DNA from: Betaproteobacteria bacterium
GTDB lineage: Bacteria > Pseudomonadota > Gammaproteobacteria > Burkholderiales > SG8-39
Length of the DNA stretch: 64,000 bases
Reading direction: 5' to 3'
NCBI GenBank assembly: GCA_005881575.1
Contig: VBCA01000028.1
Span: 1-64,000 of the forward strand
Each line of letters starts with the position of its first letter. Positions within the stretch are counted from its first letter, which is position 1. A program made the translations under genes and the position numbers. The notes beneath the pieces are model-generated. The model worked only from the letters and a program-made list of their open reading frames with translations, was not told where the DNA came from and ran no database searches. Positions 1 to 9,459 of this stretch are shown here, one piece after another.

Positions 1-1
1 G

Positions 2-970
2 ATCTACGGCGCCACGGGCACGCTCGAGATCACCGAGGTCGCCGCAAGGGCGGCCCGCATCCTGCAGAGCGATGATCCTTCGAATTTGAAGGGCGTGCTC
101 GCCTTCGGGCTCGTGTTCATCGTTTCGGGGCTCGCGTTCAAGGTGGGCGTGGTGCCGTTCCACATGTGGATTCCCGACGTGTACCACGGCGCGCCCTCGG
201 CCGTGACGCTCTTCATCAGCACGGGACCCAAGCTCGCGGCGTTCGCGATGGCGATCCGGCTGCTGGTGAACGCGCTGCAGCCGCTTTCGGGCGACACGCC
301 GCAGTTCCCGAGCGGCTGGCAGGACATGCTCGTCGTCCTGTCGCTGCTGTCCATGGCGATCGGCAATCTCGCCGCGATCGCGCAGAGCAACATCAAGCGC
401 ATGCTCGCCTATTCGACCATCTCGCACATGGGCTTCATGCTGCTCGGCCTGCTGTCGGGAATCGTGGGCGGCAATGCGCTCTCGGCGGCGGAGGCCTGGA
501 GCTCGGCCATGTTCTACGCCGTGGTGTACGTGCTGATGAGCCTGGGGTCGTTCGGCATGGTGGTGCTCCTCTCGCGCGCCGGCTTCGAGGCCGAGCGAAT
601 CGAGGATTTCAAGGGGCTGAACGCGCGCAGCCCCTGGTTTGCCTTCATCATGCTGCTCCTGATGTTCTCCCTCGCGGGCGTTCCGCCCACCGTCGGTTTC
701 TACGCGAAGCTCGCGGTGCTCCAGGCGGTGCTCGGAGCCGGGCGCGTGTGGCTCGCGGTGGTCTCGGTGCTGTTCGCGCTGGTGGGGACCTTCTACTACA
801 TCCGCATCGTCAAGCTCATGTATTTCGACGAGCCGCAGGATGCGGGACGGATCGATGCGAAGCTCGACGTGGGCGTCCTCCTGTCGGCGAACGGGCTTGC
901 GGTCCTGGTGCTGGGCATCCTGCCTCAGCCGCTCATGCAGCTGTGCTTCTACGCGATCAAGGGCCTGTGA
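2..970 (+). CDS. nuoN: NADH-quinone oxidoreductase subunit N, 5'-truncated by window edge
   Basis: C-terminal 322 residues of NuoN, an antiporter-like proton-pumping membrane subunit of respiratory complex I. The frame is open from base 2, so the start lies outside the window. Family features seen are the conserved stretch with [18 protein letters not shown], the lysine-containing [16 protein letters not shown] segment and a string of hydrophobic helices. The gene ends at a TGA that overlaps the GTG start of the following Nudix gene (GTGA), suggesting translational coupling at the end of the nuo operon. Identity is confident from these motifs. Confidence 0.97.
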   Translation: MYGATGTLEITEVAARAARILQSDDPSNLKGVLAFGLVFIVSGLAFKVGVVPFHMWIPDVYHGAPSAVTLFISTGPKLAAFAMAIRLLVNALQPLSGDTPQFPSGWQDMLVVLSLLSMAIGNLAAIAQSNIKRMLAYSTISHMGFMLLGLLSGIVGGNALSAAEAWSSAMFYAVVYVLMSLGSFGMVVLLSRAGFEAERIEDFKGLNARSPWFAFIMLLLMFSLAGVPPTVGFYAKLAVLQAVLGAGRVWLAVVSVLFALVGTFYYIRIVKLMYFDEPQDAGRIDAKLDVGVLLSANGLAVLVLGILPQPLMQLCFYAIKGL

Positions 971-1536
971 AGGATCTCAGCGAGCGCAAGGTCTCGAGCA
1001 GGCTGGTCTACGACGGCAAGCTGCTCAAGGTACGCAGCGACACCGTGCGCCTGCCCGACGGAAACACGGCCGAACGCGAATACATCGAGCACCCCGGCGC
1101 GGTGGCGGTGATCGCGCTCACCGACGCGGGCGAGCTCGTGATGGAGCGCCAGTACCGCTATCCGCTCGGACGCGACATGATCGAAATCCCGGCGGGCAAG
1201 ATCGATCCGCACGAAGATCCGTTCGCTACCGCCAAGCGCGAGCTCAAGGAGGAAACCGGATATACCGCGGCACAATGGCGCCACGTGGCGACGATCAACA
1301 TCGCGATTGCGTATTCGAACGAGCGGATCGAGATCTACCTCGCGAAAGGGCTCAAACACGAGAGTGCGAAGCTCGACGAAGAGGAATTCCTCGAGGTGTT
1401 CACGCTGCCGCTCGCCACGGCGCTCGCCTGGGTGCGCGAGGGAAAGATCACCGACTCCAAGACCGTCGCCGGACTGTTCTGGGCCGAAAAAGTGCTCGGC
1501 GGAGAGTGGGCGGAGCGCCCTAAAACCGGTATTTGA
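967..1536 (+). CDS. Nudix hydrolase, ADP-ribose pyrophosphatase-like
   Basis: A 189-residue protein of the ADP-ribose/ADP-sugar pyrophosphatase branch of the Nudix superfamily, expected to hydrolyse nucleoside diphosphate sugars in the cytoplasm. The Nudix box is complete at residues 77-99: G77, E83, R91-E92-L93, E95-E96 and G98 fit GX5EX7REUXEEXGU exactly. The GTG start at 967 overlaps the nuoN stop and gives an N-terminus that aligns with the family. The open frame extends upstream, but only as a shadow of nuoN. The 3' end overlaps the converging outer-membrane protein gene by 17 bases. The exact substrate is inferred. Confidence 0.93.
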   Translation: MKDLSERKVSSRLVYDGKLLKVRSDTVRLPDGNTAEREYIEHPGAVAVIALTDAGELVMERQYRYPLGRDMIEIPAGKIDPHEDPFATAKRELKEETGYTAAQWRHVATINIAIAYSNERIEIYLAKGLKHESAKLDEEEFLEVFTLPLATALAWVREGKITDSKTVAGLFWAEKVLGGEWAERPKTGI

Positions 1537-2329
1537 ATTCGATTCCGCTTTCGCGCGTCCAGTTTGCGGGCTCGAGGCCGGCCTGGCCCAGCCCGACCGG
1601 CTGCACGTCGGAATCCTTGATGTTCCAGTAGTGCATCCAGGCTCCGAACGCCACGTGATCCTTTTCGACCATCAGGTAGGCGCGGGACCCGTAGCCGTGC
1701 CTCTGAGTATTGGTCACGTCGTTGAAGCCGACGTTCGCGTCGCCGAGCCGGGATCTCTGCTTTCCGAGCAGGAAGATGTCCGCCTCGACCGTAGGAGCGA
1801 GAACCCAGCGGTTGCCGAGATCGAAGCGAATCGTCGCGCCGAGCGGCGCGTACAGGTAGTTGGAGTAACGCCGGTAACCCGCCGCGTTGGTCGATGTGTA
1901 GCCCCTCGAGTCGTTGTAGAGATGGCGATAACCGAAACCGAGATAAGGCGAGAACGAGACGCCGCTCCCCGTGGGAAAATCCATGCCGGCAACGGCTCGC
2001 GTCTCGATGATCAGGTCGGGCACGGAATCCTGGGTGCCCGAGCCCTGGTACTTGAGCGAGCCGTAGGACTCCCGGCCATCCACCCTGAAGAACATGCGAT
2101 TCGCGCGCGTGAACGTGTACGCGCCGAGAATACCGCCTCGGGCGCCGATGAATTTCGCGAAGTTCTGTTCCTCGTAGTGATAGTGCGCGAGCTGTCCGCC
2201 GATCTCCCATCCGCGCCGGGTGGCGAGCGGATCCGGGTCGCGTGCCGTCTGGGCGATCGCCGCGCAGGACATTGCAAGGAGAAGCGCCACGCCTGCGAGG
2301 ATCGTTTTCAAGCGACTACGGATCTGCAC
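1520..2329 (-). CDS. Outer-membrane beta-barrel protein, unknown function
   Basis: A 269-residue protein with a signal peptide (basic start, then a hydrophobic core, cleavage near AIAQ at residue 27). The mature part alternates aromatic/hydrophobic and polar residues, has many Tyr-Gly pairs, and ends in a C-terminal Phe (EFKYRF), the usual signature for BAM-dependent outer-membrane insertion. It resembles the porin-like or OmpW-type small barrels, but no family is recognised with certainty. Four bases separate it from the stop of the MerR/TPR gene. That gene lies at higher coordinates but begins further upstream on the minus strand, so the two probably form one transcript. Confidence 0.75.
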   Translation of the reverse strand: MQIRSRLKTILAGVALLLAMSCAAIAQTARDPDPLATRRGWEIGGQLAHYHYEEQNFAKFIGARGGILGAYTFTRANRMFFRVDGRESYGSLKYQGSGTQDSVPDLIIETRAVAGMDFPTGSGVSFSPYLGFGYRHLYNDSRGYTSTNAAGYRRYSNYLYAPLGATIRFDLGNRWVLAPTVEADIFLLGKQRSRLGDANVGFNDVTNTQRHGYGSRAYLMVEKDHVAFGAWMHYWNIKDSDVQPVGLGQAGLEPANWTRESGIEFKYRF

Positions 2330-2333
2330 GCGT

Positions 2334-3152
2334 TCATCTTCGCGGCTTGACCAGCCTTCGATACTGCGCCATGTGCCGGATCGCGTGCCTGGGGTTGCCT
2401 AGTGTCTTGCACAGGAGCGCGAGATTGTAGTGACAATCGGCGAGGCGCGGATCGCGGTGCAGCGCCCTTTCGTAGGCTTCCATCGCCTCGCTCCTGCGGC
2501 CCAAGTCCTCCAGCAGAACGCCGAGGTTGTAGAGCAGCAGGGGATCGCTGCCGCAGGCCGAGATCGCCTCGCGATAGACGCGTTCCGCATCGGCGAGGCG
2601 GCCGGCCTCGTGCAGGAGCCTTCCCAGGTTGATGCGGGCGGCCAGGTGCGTCGGGTCCGCGTCGAGCGCGCGCCCGTAGGCTTCCCGCGCGGCTCCGGGG
2701 TCGCGGCTCTCGAGCTTGGATCCGCGCTCGAACCAGTCTTCCGCGCTCGCCGCGGCGCCGGCGTCGTTGCGCTCGACCACGTTGAGGGAGCCGTCGGCCG
2801 GATCGCCGTCGAAGGCGAGCAGGTACTGTCCCGATTCCGCCTGCCAGCGGCTCGCGCCTTCGGAGACGACCACGCGGTCGCCGACTGCGCCGATCGCGAG
2901 GCCCGAGAGCGGCATCGCGTCGGGGAGGTGGCGGCGAAGCTCTTTCAAGGACTTCGTGATTCGCCTGGGCGGGACCTTCGCTTGAGCGAGCGCCTGCGCG
3001 GTTCGCAGCACGATCAGGTCCCGGAACGAGAACAGGTACGACTTGCGCGGACCGCGCGCGGGCGAAACGAAACCCGCGTTGACGAGGCTCCGGATCGTGC
3101 TGCGCGGCAGCCGGAGCAGCCGCTCGACGTCGCGCGCGCCGTACTGGTGCAT
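2334..3152 (-). CDS. MerR-like helix-turn-helix protein with C-terminal TPR repeats
   Basis: A 272-residue protein. Residues about 4-70 look like a MerR-type winged helix: a Y-G-A-R-D-V-E start, then RLPRSTIRSLVNAGFVSPARG and a FSFRDLIVLRTAQAL helix. Residues about 140-270 contain TPR-like repeats with the W/L-G-Y-A-P pattern, for example AREAYGRALDADPTHLAARI and AMEAYERALHRDPRLADCHY. It is therefore likely a DNA-binding regulator with a protein-interaction tail. It lies 23 bases downstream of the ku stop on the same strand, so it may be co-transcribed with ku. The ligand and target are unknown. Confidence 0.8.
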   Translation of the reverse strand: MHQYGARDVERLLRLPRSTIRSLVNAGFVSPARGPRKSYLFSFRDLIVLRTAQALAQAKVPPRRITKSLKELRRHLPDAMPLSGLAIGAVGDRVVVSEGASRWQAESGQYLLAFDGDPADGSLNVVERNDAGAAASAEDWFERGSKLESRDPGAAREAYGRALDADPTHLAARINLGRLLHEAGRLADAERVYREAISACGSDPLLLYNLGVLLEDLGRRSEAMEAYERALHRDPRLADCHYNLALLCKTLGNPRHAIRHMAQYRRLVKPRR

Positions 3153-3175
3153 TGCGGGCGGATCGGCGGTGAGGT

Positions 3176-4048
3176 TTATTTCTTCGCGACCTTCCGGGCG
3201 GCGGGCTCAGCCTGCTGGGCGCGCTTGGGCGCCTTGCGTGCCTCAGCGTCGGGCGCCTTCGCGGGCGCCGGGGTCTTTTTCCTGTCGAGACTCGCGCGCA
3301 GCGCTTCCATGAGGTCGATGACCTCCGCGCCGCCTTGGGGTTCTTCGGCCATCGTGATCTCCTGGCCTTCGACCTTCTTTTGCACCGCGGTTTCGATCCG
3401 CGCGCGCACTTCGTCGGTGTAAGCGGCGGGATCGAACTTGTCCGAGGCCTGCTGCTCGATCAACTGCTGCGCGAGCTTGAGCTCCGCCTCCTTCACTTCG
3501 GTCTTCGGAATCTCGATTTCCTTGATCGATCTGACTTCGCCTGCGTAGAGCAGTTGCTGCATGACGAGGCCGTCATCGACCGGCCGGATCATCACGATGT
3601 ACTGCTTGCCGCGCGCGGCCCAGCGGCCGAGGGCGCAGCGCTTCGATTCGCGCAGCGCCCGGGCGAGCAGCGCGTAGGGCTTCGCGCCGCCCTTGTCCGG
3701 GGCGAGGTAGTAGGCCTTGTCGAAGTACACCGGGTCGATCGATTCGACCGGCACGAATTCCGCGATGTCCGCCGTGTGCGTGCCCGCTTCCTCGAGAGCC
3801 TTCAGCTCCTCGGGCGAGAACATCACGTACTGGTCCTTTTCGAACTCGTAGCCCTTCGCCATGTCCTCGCGGGCGACCGGCACCTCTTCCTTCACGCAGA
3901 TGTACTGCTGCTTGAGCCGCGACCCGCAAGTCTTGTGCAGCAGGTTGAACGAAATCGCGCGGCTCGCCTCGGTGGCGGAGAAGAGCTTCACCGGAATCGA
4001 GACCATTCCGAACGAAACCGTCAGCGTAGCGATCGATCGTGCAGCCAT
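3176..4048 (-). CDS. ku: Non-homologous end joining protein Ku
   Basis: A 290-residue prokaryotic Ku that would bind broken DNA ends as a homodimer and recruit LigD. The family N-terminus is clear (MAARSIATLTVSFGMVSIPV), as are the LFSATEA, FNLLHKTCGSRLKQQYIC and EFVPVESIDPVYFDKAYYL segments. The C-terminus is the usual lysine/alanine-rich basic tail (residues about 255-290), which in other Ku proteins aids DNA threading and LigD interaction. A strong -10 hexamer lies 27-32 bases upstream of the start. ligD is on the same strand about 2.6 kb upstream, beyond a Bug gene and a sulfatase gene, rather than adjacent. Confidence 0.96.
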   Translation of the reverse strand: MAARSIATLTVSFGMVSIPVKLFSATEASRAISFNLLHKTCGSRLKQQYICVKEEVPVAREDMAKGYEFEKDQYVMFSPEELKALEEAGTHTADIAEFVPVESIDPVYFDKAYYLAPDKGGAKPYALLARALRESKRCALGRWAARGKQYIVMIRPVDDGLVMQQLLYAGEVRSIKEIEIPKTEVKEAELKLAQQLIEQQASDKFDPAAYTDEVRARIETAVQKKVEGQEITMAEEPQGGAEVIDLMEALRASLDRKKTPAPAKAPDAEARKAPKRAQQAEPAARKVAKK

Positions 4049-4074
4049 GGCTTGTTCTCCCCGAAGGAGAAGAT

Positions 4075-4105
4075 ATTATAGTGAATAGTCAGCTTCGTTG
4101 CGCAA
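4075..4105 (-). promoter_or_regulatory. Candidate sigma-70 promoter of ku
   Basis: Read on the minus strand, a perfect TATAAT lies at 4080-4075. A TTGCGC hexamer, matching TTGACA at three of six positions, lies at 4105-4100. The spacer is 19 bases, longer than ideal. Transcription would begin around 4068 and give a short leader before the ku ATG at 4048. This suggests ku has its own promoter separate from the upstream sulfatase/Bug genes. It is a sequence-pattern call only. Confidence 0.45.
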
Positions 4106-4153
4106 GGTGCGGTCCGTAGAAGATTTTTTCACCTCTACGCCCGCGCTCCAGCG

Positions 4154-5131
4154 CTACTCCGCGGCGTGAATGTTGCGTTCTCTCGCGATCTTCGAATAGC
4201 GTCCGCGCTCGTCCTCGAGGAAGGCGACGAACTCCGAAGGCGAATTACCCACGGGTTTGACGCCCTGGGAGAGCAGCTTCTCGCTCGTCTGCGTCTCGCG
4301 CACGATCTGGGCCATTTGCCGAGCGAGGCGCTCCACAGTCTGCTGCGGTGTCTTTGCAGGCACGAATATTCCCATCCAGTTGGTAAAGCGATAGCCCGCA
4401 AAGCCCGCCAGCTCCGCAACCGCGGGCACGTCGGGCATCGCCATCGAACGCTCGCTACTCGTTACCGCCAGCACCCGCAGCCTGCCGCTTTTTGCGTGCG
4501 GTACCGTCGGCGGCATACCAACAATGCCCAGCGGAACTTGGCCACCCAGCAGATCGGCGACCGCCGGCGCCGCGCCGCGATACGGGACATGCATGATGGA
4601 GATGCCGGCGATGGCGTTCAACGACTCTCCTGCGAAATGCATCGTACTGCCGTTGCCGGGTGTGCCGTAGGACAGCTTGCCGGGCTGTTTTTTGGCCAGC
4701 GCGAAGACGTCCTGCAATGACCTGACTGCGACCGAAGGGTGGGCCACAATAACGAGCGGCGTCTCCCCGATCAGCGTTACCGGCTGGAGGTCGCGCTCGG
4801 CGTCGTAGGGCACTTTCTGGCCGGCAATGGGCCCGACCAGAACCTCTGCCGGCGAGGCAACCAGCAATGTGTAGCCATCGGGCGCGCTTTTCGCCACGGC
4901 ATCGGCACCGATCATGCCGCTCGCTCCGGTGCGGTTTTCTATCACAAAAGTCTGTTTCATCGTGTCGCCTAGGCGCTGGGCAACCGTGCGCGCCACGAAA
5001 TCCACGCCGCCGCCCGGCGGAAAGGGGACGACGACTCGCACGGGCTTGGCCGGATAGGTCTGGGCGCAGGCGTTGGAGGCGACCACAACTGCTGTGGCGA
5101 GAACAATGGGCAGGAATGTCGTGGGTTTCAT
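4154..5131 (-). CDS. Bug/TctC-family tripartite tricarboxylate transporter substrate-binding protein (1 of 4)
   Basis: A 325-residue periplasmic binding protein with a signal peptide ending near NACAQ. It has the family signature YPAKPVRVVVPFPPGGGVDFVARTVA and the later APDGYTLLVA and LSYGTPGNGSTMHFAGE motifs. Such proteins capture carboxylated or aromatic acids, and in Burkholderiales often occur without their TctAB membrane partners, as here. It follows the sulfatase gene by 21 bases on the same strand, so a shared transcript is likely; the ligand may be a sulfated or de-sulfated compound (inference). Sampled by eye, base composition here is less GC-rich than in the flanking ligD gene. Confidence 0.93.
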   Translation of the reverse strand: MKPTTFLPIVLATAVVVASNACAQTYPAKPVRVVVPFPPGGGVDFVARTVAQRLGDTMKQTFVIENRTGASGMIGADAVAKSAPDGYTLLVASPAEVLVGPIAGQKVPYDAERDLQPVTLIGETPLVIVAHPSVAVRSLQDVFALAKKQPGKLSYGTPGNGSTMHFAGESLNAIAGISIMHVPYRGAAPAVADLLGGQVPLGIVGMPPTVPHAKSGRLRVLAVTSSERSMAMPDVPAVAELAGFAGYRFTNWMGIFVPAKTPQQTVERLARQMAQIVRETQTSEKLLSQGVKPVGNSPSEFVAFLEDERGRYSKIARERNIHAAE

Positions 5132-5152
5132 GGCCGATTCCCCTCAGAGGAA

Positions 5153-6607
5153 TTATTCGAAGGTCGCCGCGAATCCCGGCGCGGGAGTAAAGCCGAGGTC
5201 GCCGCGTTTGATGACCGCTTCACGTCCCCCGTTATGCGCGAGCAGTTCCGCCTGGCGCGCCTTGGCACGCTTGTCCACTTCCGCGGGATCGCAGACGGCA
5301 TAGAGCCTTCTGCGGCACTCTTCGAGCACGGTAGCCAATGCCAGGTCGCGGGCAAGGTCGTGGATCTCTTCCGGATCCTTCTCGAGATCGAAGAGCTGCG
5401 GCGGGTACTTAGCGTAGTGAACATACTTGTAGCATTGGAAGCGGACCATGAACGCGCCGGTGGTCGAGCCCATACCGTGGTACTCGGAGAGCACTGTGCG
5501 CTCCGGTGTCGCACCGTGAGCCATTTCAACAAGCGAAACTCCGGGATCTTCGTCTCTTATGTCCGCGAAGGGCACGCCCGCGGTTTCGACGATAGTCGGA
5601 AACGCATCCACGTGGCTCACGGGCACACCTACCCGCTTTCCGCGGGGTACGCCGGGCCCCGCAAGAATCAGCGGCACGCCCACGATTTCTTCGTACATCG
5701 TCGACTTGCCCCACAGCCCGCGCGCACCCAAGTTGTCGCCGTGATCGCTCGTGTACATGATGCGCGTGCCGGCCGCAAGCCCGGTCTCCTCGAGTGCGTG
5801 CAGCACCTTGCCAATGTTTTCGTCGAGATAGCTCACCAGACCGAAGTAACCGGCGAGCGCGCGTTTCACGTCGGCTTCCGACTCGAAGTAGTCGTCGTAG
5901 CAGAAACTGTTGCGGTAGTCTTCGAGATAGGGGTGACGCGGCCGGGCTTCGCGCGCATAGAGCTTGGGCATGGGTAGATCACGGTCCCAGTAGCGGTAGT
6001 AGTGCTCCGGCGGTGCGGTGAGCGGAAAGTGAGGCGCCACGAAGGACACGAACAGCACCCAGGGTTTTCCGGCGTCCTTGGTCCCCTGCTCGCGCAGCCA
6101 GACCTGCGCGCGCGAGCAGATCTCTTTGTCATAGAGGGTGTAGGGCGTCTCCCCTGGTCCGGCCATCGCGGCCATCTTTCGCGCTCCGCCGCGCCGTGGC
6201 ATATCCTCCCGCACCAAGCCCAGCAAATCCCCCTTGCCCTCGATGATGTGCATAGGTATCTGCTCTTCGGTAAAGCCGTGGTCTTCGTCTGGCCGGCGGA
6301 AATGCAGCTTTCCGATCGAGACTATGCGGTGGCCGTACTCGCGCAATAGGTGATGCCAGGAGGGCACCGAGCCATCGTAGGCGTCGGCGTTGTCCCAGAA
6401 GCCGATCTGGTGGACGTACTTTCCGACGGCGAAGCCCGCGCGCGCCGGGATGCATACCGGGCTGGTGGAATAGGCGCTGGTGAAGATCGTGCCGCGCGCA
6501 GCGAGCGCATCGAGGCTCGGCGTCTGGACGATCGGATGCCCAGCGTACCCGGCGATTTTCGGGTTGTGCTCGTCGGACATGATGACCAGGAAATTCAGCG
6601 CGCTCAT
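5153..6607 (-). CDS. Type I (formylglycine) sulfatase / alkaline-phosphatase superfamily hydrolase
   Basis: A 484-residue cytoplasmic-looking sulfatase with no signal peptide. The metal-binding start LNFLVIMSDEHNPKIAGYAG and the C-x-P-x-R motif (CIPAR, Cys52) that is converted to formylglycine are both present. The TSDHGDNLGARGLWGKSTMYEE motif typical of the superfamily lies near the middle. The ATG at 6607 was chosen because the protein aligns from there; the frame continues upstream without homology and into the ligD 3' end. A phosphonate or phosphate monoesterase is an alternative. No formylglycine-generating enzyme gene is seen nearby. It is paired with the Bug gene downstream. Confidence 0.9.
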   Translation of the reverse strand: MSALNFLVIMSDEHNPKIAGYAGHPIVQTPSLDALAARGTIFTSAYSTSPVCIPARAGFAVGKYVHQIGFWDNADAYDGSVPSWHHLLREYGHRIVSIGKLHFRRPDEDHGFTEEQIPMHIIEGKGDLLGLVREDMPRRGGARKMAAMAGPGETPYTLYDKEICSRAQVWLREQGTKDAGKPWVLFVSFVAPHFPLTAPPEHYYRYWDRDLPMPKLYAREARPRHPYLEDYRNSFCYDDYFESEADVKRALAGYFGLVSYLDENIGKVLHALEETGLAAGTRIMYTSDHGDNLGARGLWGKSTMYEEIVGVPLILAGPGVPRGKRVGVPVSHVDAFPTIVETAGVPFADIRDEDPGVSLVEMAHGATPERTVLSEYHGMGSTTGAFMVRFQCYKYVHYAKYPPQLFDLEKDPEEIHDLARDLALATVLEECRRRLYAVCDPAEVDKRAKARQAELLAHNGGREAVIKRGDLGFTPAPGFAATFE

Positions 6608-6656
6608 CTCGGTTATCCTAGAGATTGACCATGCACTTACAGGACTGTCTCTTCCT

Positions 6657-9407
6657 TTACGCCTTTGCACGCTCGAGCGCACGCTCCAGGCTTTGCTTGC
6701 GGGTGAGCGCGTCCCGCCAGCGGTCCCCGGTCTGGGCGAGCCGCTCGGGGGCGTTGGTGATCCTGAAGTCGAGCGGGTGCGCGCCGGCGAGTTCTTCCCA
6801 GGTGAGCGGCATCGACACCGGTGCGCCGGCTGCGCCCCTGGGCGAGTAGGCGGCGTTCAGCGTCTTGCCGCGCACGTTCATGTTGTAGTCCATGAAGATC
6901 TTGCCGGTGCGCTTGGGGATGCTCCACTCCACCGTCACGTCCTTGGGGCGCAGGCGTACGAGGTGCCGTCCGACCATCTCGCTCACTTTTCGCGCCGCGT
7001 CGAAATCGAGCGTGCGCTCGATCGGCACGAAGACGTGCAGGCCGGTCTTGCCCGAGGTCTTCACCACCGCTTCGAGGCTCATGCTCGCGAGCAGCTCGCG
7101 CAAGGCGAACGCGACCTCTTTGCCTTTCTCGAAGGCGACGGTGTTGAGCTCGGGCTCCTCGCCCGGCGCTTCCTTGCCCGAGTAGATGTAGGGATCGATG
7201 TCGAAGACGACATAGTCGGGATAGTTGAGGATCGAGCCCGCGAGCGCGGCGAGCGAGGAGGAATAGTCGGCGCTCTGCGTCGCGGCGTCCGGCCCGGGCT
7301 TCGCGCGCGAGTGCCACACGTGGAATTCGAGCGTTCCCGACTGCGCGAGCCACAGCAGCGTCGCGAGGTTGTCGCACAAGAGGTAGTCGTGCCGCTCGTC
7401 CTTGTGCTCGGAGAAGATGGTGATCTTCCTCGCGAAGGGAGGCAGCTCCGGATCCCAGTGCTTCTGGTAGAAGCGCTCGCCGGCGATGCCCTCGGGCATG
7501 CGGATCATGGTGAGCGGCCGGTCGGCGAGGTGCGTGAGCATGAAAGGCGAGACCTGCGCGAAATAGCGCAGCAGGTCGCGCTTGGTGATCGCCGGCTGCT
7601 TCAGCGCCGCGTCGGCGGGCCAATAGACGCGGTCGAGGTGCGTGAGCTTCAGCGGGTGTCGCCCCACCGCGATGGTGAGGGCGGCCTTCTTGTTGTCGAG
7701 CTGGCGCAGCACCGCGTCGATCTCGCTGTCGCCGGAGCTCGCGGTCGCCTCGGCGACGGGCCTCGCGCGCGGCTCGGTGCGGCGCACCGATTTCGGATCG
7801 ACGTCCTCGCGCAGCCGCAGGAAAACCGGAGCGCGGAGCTGCCCGTCAGGGGTCCACTGCTGGAATTCCACCTCCGCCACCAGCTCAGGCTTGATCCAGG
7901 TCGTGGGACTGTGCAGCTCGGGCTCGTCGGCAAAGGGGCGCGTGTCCGTCTTGAGCTTCTCGCAGCGCGCCTTCACCTGGGCGAGGGTGCGGTCGTCGAA
8001 CCCCGAGCCGACATGGCCGCAGTAGATGAGCCTTCCGTCGTCCCAGTAACCGAGGAGCAGGGCGCCCAGCGACGCGCGCGAGCCTTTGCCCTTCGTGATT
8101 CCGCCGACGACGAACTCGGCGCTCCTCGTCGGCTTGATCTTGAGCCAGGCCTGGGAGCGCTTGCCGGCTTCGTACTTGCTGTCCTTGCGCTTGGCGATGA
8201 CGCCTTCGAAGCCGCTCGCGAGCGCCGCCTTGTAGAGCTCTTCCCCGTCTTCCTCGGCGTGCACCAGTTGGACGTGGGGCGAGGGAAGCAGGCACTGCTC
8301 GAGCCAGCGCCTGCGGTCCGCGTAGGGCGCTCCGCGCACGTCGAGGCCCGCGAAGTGCAGCAGGTCGAAGCAGAAGACGACGACCGGCGCCGCGCGGTCG
8401 GCGGCTGCGATCTCGCGCTCTGTTTTCAGCTGCACGCGCTCCTGGAGGGCGGCGAAGGAAGGTCGGCCGTCGGCGCCGAAAGCGGCGACTTCGCCGTCGA
8501 GCAACATGCCTTTCACCGCCTGCTGCGCCAGCTCGGCAACGAGCTTGGGGAAGGAGGCGGTGAGGTCGAGGCCGCGCCGCGAGCGCAGCTTCACTTCCTT
8601 GTCGTCGATGAAAACGAGAACGCGGTAGCCGTCGAGCTTGGGCTCCCACATCCAGCCGGCGCCGGCGAAGGTGGCTTCGCGCGATTCCGCGAGCATGGGA
8701 AGGAGCTTCACCGGCAGAACTTCCTTTTTTCCGGAGGGGACGAGCTGCGAGGCGGGGATGCGGCGCACCGGCAGGGACTTGAGGCTCTCGACCACAAGGC
8801 CGGAGAGGACCGAGTGATCCTTCCCGGTGACATCGGTTTCGGCGACGAAGCGATCCTTGTGCTTGATGAGCAGCCAGTCCTTCGGGTTCCTCGCCGTGCG
8901 GACCAGCGCGAAAGAGCCTTTGAGTTTGGCGCCGCGAAGCGTGACGCTCAGCTTGCCGGCGGCGATGCCCTCCCTGACGAGGCGCTCGGCGTGCGCGCGG
9001 TCGTGGTACCAATGTCCCTTGCGATCCTCGTCGGGTGTATACGGCCCGCAGTCCCACACGATCACCTCACCCGCGCCGTACTGCTTGGGGGGAATCACGC
9101 CCTCGAAGGAGGCGTAATCGTAGGGATGGTCCTCGGTCATGACCGCGAGGCGCTTGTCCGCGGGGTTGAGCGACGGGCCGCGGGGCACGGCCCAGGACTT
9201 GAGCACGCCGTCGCACTCCAGCCTGAAGTCGTAGTGCAGCTGGCGCGCCGAGTGCTTCTGGACCACGAAAAGGAGCGGTCCCTCGCCCGGAGCGGGTGCG
9301 GGCGCCGGCTCGGGCGTCGCGTCGAAGGCGCGCTTCTTGGAATATTCGTCCAGCAGCACTGCCGCCGCCGACGGGTCGGCCAGCACGAGGCGCTTGGCTT
9401 TCGGCAT
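6657..9407 (-). CDS. ligD: Multifunctional NHEJ DNA ligase D (phosphoesterase-ligase-polymerase)
   Basis: A 916-residue LigD with the Pseudomonas-type domain order. Residues about 47-190 are the 3'-phosphoesterase (HYDFRLE at 58-64). Residues about 235-560 are the ATP-dependent ligase, with KLDG at 257-260 and Lys257 as the adenylated residue. Residues about 595-890 are the primase/polymerase, with the metal-binding FDIDPY motif. It would process and seal ends held by Ku. Only 52 bases separate its start from the divergent DUF72 gene. Downstream on the same strand are the sulfatase, the Bug gene and then ku. All three catalytic modules look intact. Confidence 0.97.
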   Translation of the reverse strand: MPKAKRLVLADPSAAAVLLDEYSKKRAFDATPEPAPAPAPGEGPLLFVVQKHSARQLHYDFRLECDGVLKSWAVPRGPSLNPADKRLAVMTEDHPYDYASFEGVIPPKQYGAGEVIVWDCGPYTPDEDRKGHWYHDRAHAERLVREGIAAGKLSVTLRGAKLKGSFALVRTARNPKDWLLIKHKDRFVAETDVTGKDHSVLSGLVVESLKSLPVRRIPASQLVPSGKKEVLPVKLLPMLAESREATFAGAGWMWEPKLDGYRVLVFIDDKEVKLRSRRGLDLTASFPKLVAELAQQAVKGMLLDGEVAAFGADGRPSFAALQERVQLKTEREIAAADRAAPVVVFCFDLLHFAGLDVRGAPYADRRRWLEQCLLPSPHVQLVHAEEDGEELYKAALASGFEGVIAKRKDSKYEAGKRSQAWLKIKPTRSAEFVVGGITKGKGSRASLGALLLGYWDDGRLIYCGHVGSGFDDRTLAQVKARCEKLKTDTRPFADEPELHSPTTWIKPELVAEVEFQQWTPDGQLRAPVFLRLREDVDPKSVRRTEPRARPVAEATASSGDSEIDAVLRQLDNKKAALTIAVGRHPLKLTHLDRVYWPADAALKQPAITKRDLLRYFAQVSPFMLTHLADRPLTMIRMPEGIAGERFYQKHWDPELPPFARKITIFSEHKDERHDYLLCDNLATLLWLAQSGTLEFHVWHSRAKPGPDAATQSADYSSSLAALAGSILNYPDYVVFDIDPYIYSGKEAPGEEPELNTVAFEKGKEVAFALRELLASMSLEAVVKTSGKTGLHVFVPIERTLDFDAARKVSEMVGRHLVRLRPKDVTVEWSIPKRTGKIFMDYNMNVRGKTLNAAYSPRGAAGAPVSMPLTWEELAGAHPLDFRITNAPERLAQTGDRWRDALTRKQSLERALERAKA

Positions 9408-9459
9408 GCGAGAGATTCTAGCTTGCCGGATCGCTCACGGGTGCTGGACAATCCGGTCC

